Part shown: positions 56,482-64,000 of the stretch, one piece after another | Layout of the letters: every line of letters starts with the position of its first letter | Position numbering within the stretch: position 1 is the stretch's first letter | Origin: Acorus gramineus | Taxonomy: Eukaryota > Streptophyta > Magnoliopsida > Acorales > Acoraceae | NCBI GenBank assembly: GCA_030737835.1 | Contig: CM060855.1 | Location: forward strand, 4,768,478 to 4,832,477 | Length of the DNA: 64,000 nucleotides | Direction of reading: 5' to 3' | Translations under genes and position numbers: made by a program | Notes under the pieces: generated by a model | What the model was told of the DNA's origin: nothing | The model's database searches: none | Seen by the model: the letters and a program-made list of their open reading frames with translations, nothing else

Positions 56482-59400
56482 ATGGCGGCAGGTTTCAACA
56501 GATGGGAATCGGACCCGTTGTTCTCCGCTGCAGAAGTCGTGCAAGATTCGGCGGACAGGTTGGGCCTCCATTTTCCCCCTTCAAAGTTTGAATATTTGGT
56601 TCTTTTTTGGGTTTTTGTTGCACCATGTGACTTAGATTGATTAAGAAGTCCTTTTTTTGATGTATAGTTTTGTGGCCCATGTTTGTTTTCCGATTTGGCT
56701 GTTCTCTGTCTGAAGTGGGTATTTGAAGGTTTGTGTATTTTGTGAAAAATGAATGCTCTTACAGATTTGGGTGGATTTTAGTTGAAATCATGGAAGACCT
56801 ATATTTCTTATTTGTAAGGATAGTTTTAGATGAAATTATGGACGACCTATAAAATCAATCTGTAAATTTGAAGTTTCTAATTATGTAATGAACAAACAAA
56901 ATTTTCAACCATGTTTTATTGGTGAATTTCAAGGTATCTATTAAAAAATGTAAGGAACAATTGTTTTTTTTTTTCTTTCATAGATCTAACATGGAATCAG
57001 GTATATATTTTTTGAAGGACAATGTGTACATATATTGATTGGATGTTGAAAATGGTTGGTGGAAAGTGATTTTTCTCGGTGATTATAGAATATAATATTG
57101 GCTTCTAAGAATTTTGTGCTTTTGAATTTTACTAGGATGGAGTCGCTTTTACGGATTGTGTTGCATCAGCAGAGTCTTGTTAATGGAGATGTTCTGGACC
57201 CTAAGCTTTACCATTCAATAGAATGTCACAAGCGCGACCTTGTGACTGCTCTTGAAACTACCAAATGGCAGGTACATGCATTAGCATTTTGTTACAATTG
57301 TTGTTGGCATTATTATTATTTTTTGAAAAAGATAGAAATCCTACCAGCAAATCTGTTTGATATATTGGAATACTCGGCGAAGAGAAAATCTTATACTTAG
57401 TCATTCCTGCTGTCACCTTTGCAGATTGTACGCAGTTTGAATTTTTTTTGAAGTATATAATTGTTTAATGAAGTATATATCTTTAGGAAAATATTGAAGT
57501 ACATACTCGAATGAATTGAATGTGTACATTTATAATTTTTTCATAATAGAGTATATACAGACAATTAGACATAGTAGAGTATATACAGCGTTTGGTGATT
57601 TCATATATTGTGTTAGGTGACGTGGCGTTTGTAAGAATGAATGCAGAAGTTCCAATTGTACAACACCCACGAAGAAAATAACCAAGGAAGAAGTGAGAAG
57701 AAATGAAACACAAGCCTGTTTTTTATTACTACCCCAATCGTTAATCTCTAATGATCAATTGCCCACCACTAAACCCACACACTTTGCCACCCAGTCCTTG
57801 ATAAACATGACAATATTTCCTTGGTAGTCTCCAAATAGGGACTGATACTCTTGGAAGCCGTGTCATTCCTCATCAACGAATTACCAGCAGCAAACTGCAA
57901 TAAGGATTTGGGACATCTTTGCCTTGGTGCTTCTGTCCGCTTTTCCTTCAATCTCTTCCCCACATATCAAAGCATCCAATCCTTTGAATTTCGTGGGCAA
58001 TTTTGCATCACAGATGTTTAGCGAAAATTCATGAACAAAACAGATGTTCAACTGTTTCATTATCAGTACTGCATAGATCACAAGTGATTTGACTTTTCTG
58101 TGGCCCATTTCGATCTATACATATTGGTCATTAATCTCAATTGATAGGCCAGGCACATAACTCCTGCACTCTTAAGGGAATTTTTCATCCCTTAAATCTC
58201 CTTGTATTTTGGTGCTATAATCAGGTGAACCAGGCACTGTTGCTATGTCATTGAAATGTAATTTGACAGTGATACTCGACTCAAGAAGAGCAAAAAAATT
58301 AAAAAAATTGAAGATTCTGTGGATTATTTCTTCAAGTATATCTGGGAGAAAAAATAAATTAGATGTCAGCACTTTGTTAATGCAAGTTGAAATCTTGCAA
58401 TTGCTTAATACCACCCTTTTTTTTTCTCTGAAAAGTGTATGATATCACTAATGTATCACTTAATGTATTAAATACCAAATATATGAAAAAAATTGCATCA
58501 TAAACTGGGCTTATTATGGATCAATTAGGCTACAAAAACAAACACAGACACACGTAATAAGCTCCAAATCTTCTTTTTAAATGTATGGTAACTAAAGGCT
58601 GTTTTTTAAAACCCAACCAACAGGTTATTTTTTTCCCTTTTTGGAGTAGATCACATTTGTTTGTCAATTTCGTAAGTTCATTACTCAATTAAAAAAAAAT
58701 TCAATGAGTCGCACTGTTACTCACAAAACCCTGCTTCTGATTCACTGTACAATCTAGGTTTCTGTGACAAATCAGCATCAAATTCATTAATATTATCTTT
58801 TATATGTTAGTTAGAGGACTTCGAAAGGGCGCTTTACGTTTCTCCATCATCCAATAAATCACATATGAAGAGGGATGTAAGTTCCAGACATAGTCAGTTT
58901 GTGAGAGCTATAAGGGAACAAATAGCTGGGGTGGAGCAAAGCTTAGAGGACTCACCAACTAAAGATATAACAGGAAATCAGAATTGGGTGAATTTGAATA
59001 AGCATGACAGAGATGGTCTGGCATTATTTCTTTCTGGAGGTGAATCCATGGACAACCAAGTACGCTATGGTGTTGAAAACGGTATTCTGAGAAGTTTCCT
59101 TGACCCAAACTCAAATGGAGATGAAATAGTGGAACTGAAAACCGAAGAACTTGAAGGCTTGGAGGTGAATGATGCGAAGAACTCAGAAGAAAAGAACAAA
59201 TCACGGAACGTGGAGTCTCATTATCCAAAGCAGTTCTCCTCAGAACAACCACCTGAAGTTTCTGATGGAGATAGAAATTGTGAAGTATGGGCTGATTCGA
59301 GGGAATTGGATTTGGAACTTGGCAATTCTGGGGAGAAGTTCTCTTCCTCTGATAACAGAGTTAAAAGATTTGTGGGTTACTTGAGCAGTTTTTCATTGCC

Positions 59401-62400
59401 CATTGTGAACAAGATGAATCGGAGTTTTACAAAGAAGAGGAAAGATGGAGAGGTGTTAGATGACTATGCTGCAAATGTTGAAGGAAGAACACTATCTAGC
59501 TGTCATGATATGTCCCAAGTTGAACAGGTAATTGGGGTGAGATGAATTTCTTTATTTACAAGGATTCATTCTTCTCATTTGTACTTTTTGAATAATAATT
59601 ATCTTGCATGATTGTTGTTTTCCATTTGAATTTGCTTAACCCTATTCTTTCATGTGATGCATCTCTGCTGAATCATCCTTTACATTAGTGGAACAAATAA
59701 GTAGTTACACCAATTTTTAACATCTTGGCCACATGCCAGGCCCTTTGTTGCTTTATCATCTGATCCATATGGCACTTTCTTTGTCGCTTAACTAGTGTAG
59801 TGATGATCAATGTGATGCATTCAAAATGTCAAAAGAAGTTTGGAGAAGAAATTGGATTACCTATGTTCCATTTGCTATAGAAAACCTAGCCTCCACTTGC
59901 AAATGCCATTTTAGTATCATTTATGGGTTTCTGGTTGTCACACACATTGAGCATGTTTGCTAAAAACTTTGATATTGAGGAGTTGAGCATGTTCAATAAA
60001 CTACTCTTGGAGAATGACGTATTCCAATAATGCTACACTACCCTGAAAGTGCTCAGAGTGCTTGTCAAGTTGAAGTTTCTCCTTTGATTTGTAAACAGAA
60101 GCTGGTGGCATGTGCGATGAATGTTGCTGATTAGAGAGGAGTGAGAATATGATTTGTAAATCAGTGATGTACTGGTGTTGACTTTTAAAACTCAAGATCC
60201 AAGATCCCACTCTCTTCTTTTCCCCCTGCAATTTTCTATTATGTGAGCAATTGTGTTATGGGTTAATATAAAAATAAAAAATAGTAATGAGTGGCTATGG
60301 ATTTTAAATATAAAAACACTTAGCCCCCGTTTGGTTGGAGAATAGGGCCCGAAATAAGTGGGAATTAGTCGAAATAGTCTTAAAATGGGTGTTTGGAAGG
60401 CTGTAATAAATGAGAACTTGTATGTCAAAATTAATTGTTATAAAGTACCCATGAAATTAAGTTATTCCAGATTATTCAACCCAAAAGAATATATGAGCCT
60501 ACTGTCAAATTAACTGTCATCACCTCTTATAAGTCAATTGTTATCATGTTTTCATATTTTATAAATCCTTATCCACACCTTACTCACATTTTATCTAAAC
60601 AATAAAACTTTATTATTACGTTTTCCAACGAGAAAAATTCAAAACACAATTAAACAAAAATCACTTTATCCTCATTTATACTACAATAGTCATAAACCTC
60701 ATAATAGTTTAATTCTCTATTCAAACGGGAGCTTAGTGGCTAACATATCCTGCTGTTTTTTTTAACACTTGATTAGTTTATTTCACATAACAGACGTTGC
60801 TCTGACAATACATTAGATAATTTATTAATATAGACCCAATTCATGAGCATGTTTGAATTTTGATTCTTGATGTAGATCCTTCATTTTGATGAACACGAAT
60901 GCATTTGTTGATGCTTGAATATGGAATATTGAACCATTGATTTTCTCTCTGGTTTTGTTCACAGAGAAATTATAACTGTATTCCATTGGGCTCTAGTTTT
61001 AGAGATGCTATGCAATTGGAAAACTGGATCGGTCCACTGAGGAGGAGAATGCAGAGGTCACAATATTTAATCAGATATAATCGGTTGCCTGTACGGTCGG
61101 CATCTGCAGTGTTGGTTACAGTTATTGTTTTTGGTAAGCATCCTTCTTTTTAGATTTCTGTCCAGAAAATAGAATTATTCTTTGGATATGGCCCTACGGG
61201 TGCAACTTGGACAAGTTGGAGAAAGAAAGTCAACCCAAACCCAACAAACCCGACCCTCTTTGAAAAGCCTAAGCCTAACCCAATCCGTTGGGTTTGGGTT
61301 GGGTTTGGTTGGATTCAATTTGGGTTGGGTTGGGTTCAGGTTGGGTTTGGGTCGGGTTCAGGGTTGACTTTTAAAATGTATCATTCTAAACAATTAAAAC
61401 TTTTTATAAGTCAATGTTCCACATGAAAAAAAGAAGAAAGATGAAATTAAGGAACATTTTTATTAAAAATATAGGAATTAAACTATATAATTGATAGATT
61501 ATAGGTAAAAAATAAATTGAACAATTCAAATTTTATTTCATAATAAATTGAAAAATTAAAATATAACTTAGAATATTTAACTTTATCATCCCTACTTTGG
61601 GTTCGGGTTGGGTTCTGGTTTCCAATCCCTCAACCCAAACCCAACTTGAATTAGGTTCGGGTTGCTCGGGTTCGAGTTAAACCCGTACGTTAAAACCCTA
61701 ATCCAAACCCGTCCAAATGTCGGGTTAGATCGGGTTGGATCGGGTTCAACCCGTCCAAGTTGTACCCCTAGATATGGGTTTATGATAAGTACTTCTTTGA
61801 AGAAAATCAATATCTTTCATGATGTATATTGGAACATGATCTTGACTTTTTGATGTGACCCATATTCACGTTTAAATTGATATCTCAACTGCTGAACCAT
61901 AAGGGCATTTATACACTCGGACCATTTTGCAGCTCCATTGCAATCGTCAAGTCACTAATGCAGTATATGAATATGATTGTATATACTCTATTATGAAAAA
62001 TGTAAAAATATATGAATACAATTTATATGATTACATATTTTATGTAAAAATATATGAACACAATTTATATGATTATATATTTTATTTTTTATAGAAGAAT
62101 GCACTACATTAGCCAAGTATGTACTTGAAAAAAAAAATCAAAACTCCTGTGGGCTGCAAAAAGGACTAAATGCAAAATATTCCAACCCTAAAGTCTGCAT
62201 TGTGGATGCAATATAAAAAATTCTTAAATTGGGTGAGAGGACAAATCTAGCTTAGCAAAATGAGATTGCCCCTCAATCCTAGAAACCTCAAACCTTTTAT
62301 ATAAAAGGTTCTCATGTTGCATTAAGTATGGGGTTGGTTTTAATTGTAAGTTGCACAATAAAAAAAACCCATTGAAGTTAGTCAGTAAATGTCCATATAT

Positions 62401-62633
62401 ATCTATGTTATGTCTTAATATTTTTCCTTAGAAGGTTCTCCCTACAGCCAGATCTCTTCACTATATTTAGATGTTGAGAAGTTCAATTAAAATTAAACTA
62501 TAATAGAAGCAGTTTTTTGGCTTGCTGTTTTGCTCATCTTCTCAGTTTACCGCAGATGCATGTTTTAATATCATGATATTGACTGATGCATTCTTGATGC
62601 CTTGTAGGTCTATTCGTGCTCCGTGGAGTTTAA
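56482..62633 (+). CDS. tail-anchored protein with syntaxin-6-type N-terminal domain
   Basis: Five exons: 56482-56558, 57136-57271, 58811-59527, 60965-61133 and 62608-62633. Phases close at 1125 nt, 374 aa. The first about 105 residues (FNRWESDPLFSAAEVVQDSA, DRMESLLRIVLHQQSL, KRDLVTALETTKWQLEDFER) match the helical SYP6/syntaxin-6 N-terminal bundle that binds trafficking partners. The long third exon is charged and probably disordered. The end (ASAVLVTVIVFGLFVLRGV, about 356-374) is one hydrophobic segment, so a tail anchor with the bulk of the protein in the cytosol is likely. I see no SNARE heptad region before the anchor. It therefore belongs with the plant 'syntaxin/t-SNARE family' proteins that keep the N-domain but not the SNARE motif (from memory, At4g30240 type). 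A regulatory role at the trans-Golgi network is inference. Introns 3 and 4 each hold a MITE, and intron 2 holds a decayed coding-like fragment. Confidence 0.88.
57769..58110 (-). pseudogene. decayed coding-like fragment in intron 2 of the syntaxin-6-domain gene
   Basis: On the minus strand two overlapping frames read like one broken protein end: LPTKFKGLDALICGEEIEGK in one frame, then PKSLLQFAAGNSLMRNDTAS and SISPYLETTKEILSCLSRTG in the next, ending at a stop at 57769. A single frameshift around 57900-57930 would separate them. I do not recognise the family. It may be a captured gene fragment or a retrocopy piece. Confidence 0.35.
60323..60732 (+). mobile_element. Tourist-like MITE, copy 3 (intron 3)
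   Basis: 410 bp flanked by TTA at 60320-60322 and 60733-60735. Ends GCCCCCGTTTGGTTGGAGAA and, reverse-complemented, GCTCCCGTTTGAATAGAGAA. Same family as 29366-29818. Confidence 0.85.
61195..61770. mobile_element. hAT-like MITE with GGGTTNGGGTT subterminal arrays (intron 4)
   Basis: Ends TACGGGTGCAACTTGGAC and, reverse-complemented, TAGGGGTACAACTTGGAC. GATATGG lies on both sides (61185-61191 and 61771-61777), a probable duplication shifted by a few bases on the left. Both subterminal regions are dense arrays of GGGTTGGGTT or its complement; the middle is AT-rich. Confidence 0.75.
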
Positions 62634-64000
62634 AAATTTTGGTACCTCTTATGTTACTTTTCAGATCACAATATCAAGAACTGTTCATTCTCTCTCTAGT
62701 CTGGTCACATGACTGAAAAATTTCCATGCACCACTGTGAAAAGAGAGAGTTTGTATCGATCTCAGTGGAATATGTACAATTGATTCATCATTGATCGTTG
62801 TTGAAAGATCAGACAGCAAACAAGGAAAGATCTACTGAATGGTAGGCGTTGGCTGTGAAGGTGTGATTTATCGAAAATATACTTGCTTCCAAGAATTGAA
62901 GTCATGGATGTCTCTCTATATTGGTGATGCTTTTATGGCTCATGACTCATGTCGAAGTCGAAGGCCATCGATGTCCAACATTTCAATCAATTAAATTGTA
63001 AGTTTGTGTTGTTTGTTGATCTTTACTTTCCAATTCTATTCAGGTTTGTCTGATTAGTGTGTTGTAAAATTAGCATTAACTCACATTTGGATTTTGGGTG
63101 CAATTCAGCTTCATGAGTTATGATCAATGCCCCAGTGAAATTCTTTGACAGAAAACCAGGGGTCATATGAAACTGATAACTGATTCAGAGGGCATTCTTT
63201 ATCTCGGTGTGCGTGTTATTTAAATTCTGTTGGCCCCTGTTTAGGACTTGTCATAGTGTTATTGGCCTCTGATAGCTATACTAAGATAGATAACAAACCA
63301 TGCATAATAAGTGATTTTTTATTTGTTTAGTTACGTTTTGTTATTTTCATTGGAAGCATATGGATGAATTGAATATAAGTGGTGGATAAATTTGTAGTTT
63401 CCAAATAATTTTCCCATTTTATAGTTTTTATGTTTGGGATGTGGGTGAGAGATGTAAGATATATGAAATGTTACATGTCCAATTTAAACATTTTTTAATG
63501 GTATTATTGGAAAGAACAAATCATCAATGACATTTTGCTATAATGTGATTTTAGGGGTATATATATAAAAAAATAAATCATTAAGACTTTGTAAATAAAG
63601 ATGATATTATCTCATTTATATATAGATATAAAAATAATCAATAATTAAATTATTCCTGAAATTTTTTAAAAATTCATAACTTTTCAAATAATTTAGGTAA
63701 TCAATAGCTTCCTTACAAAGAGTTAAGAGTTTTTCCATATATACCTATGACTATTAAATAAGTTTTTTTCAAAAAAGATTATTTCATAGTGAAAAGGGAA
63801 ATCAAACATTGAAACTCGTATTGTCCTTTACCATGATTTTATTATTTTTGAATTCTACACCACACAAACCAAAGCAGAACAATGAAGCACTCAGAAAAAG
63901 TTAATCAAGAATCAAGCTCACTTTCATGTATTCAATCAAGTGATGAGCATGAATTACCATCTCCAAAGTGATTACCTAAAAAGAAAGAAAGAAAGAAATC
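62634..64000. other. 3' flank and AT-rich sequence to the window end
   Basis: It probably includes the 3' UTR of the syntaxin-6-domain gene. The remainder is AT-rich with a GAAA-repeat at the very end. No further gene is supported. Confidence 0.6.

Overview
The window is nuclear DNA of a flowering plant, almost certainly a eudicot. It is AT-rich, the genes have many GT-AG introns, and the proteins include chloroplast transit peptides, a plant-type ferredoxin and a P-class PPR protein. The intergenic DNA is packed with small non-autonomous transposons. Nothing bacterial or viral is seen. The species cannot be told from the sequence.

Eight protein genes could be rebuilt exon by exon, with all reading phases closing. 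From left to right they are: an alpha-carbonic anhydrase (minus, 7669-11046, 6 exons, 296 aa); a chloroplast-type protein with two tandem GST-N/thioredoxin-like modules (minus, 15791-21652, 12 exons, 321 aa); a penta-EF-hand calcium-binding protein (plus, 26001-28447, 5 exons, 221 aa); a small MGNC-type, probably N-myristoylated protein (plus, 32170-32532, 120 aa); a SOUL haem-binding-family protein (minus, 34193-37041, 8 exons, 299 aa); a P-class PPR protein (minus, 41846-44122, 472 aa if an inserted transposon is spliced out); a [2Fe-2S] ferredoxin (minus, 46210-46674, with a 2.15-kb 5'-UTR intron); and a tail-anchored protein with a syntaxin-6-type N-terminal domain (plus, 56482-62633, 5 exons, 374 aa). 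Plant genes of this kind are not in operons; the only shared theme is that several products are probably plastid proteins (ferredoxin, SOUL, GST-N/Trx-like).

Between and inside the genes lie a 1.7-kb LTR retroelement with no gag-pol (4534-6233), hAT-like MITEs with 8-bp target duplications, Tourist-like MITEs with TTA duplications, long-TIR elements, a fold-back element, 5'-truncated LINE ends and tRNA-derived SINE-like copies. One TIR element (28576-29994) carries two younger insertions.

The most interesting locus is the PPR gene. An 856-bp hAT-like element, flanked by an 8-bp duplication, sits in its coding sequence. Its ends together with the target duplication make a GT-AG splice pair (AG|GTAAGCC ... 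CTTTAG|TGAC) whose removal restores the frame with two added codons. This looks like a recently transposon-born intron. The same gene also shows a 315-bp tandem duplication that copied the exon end and splice donor.
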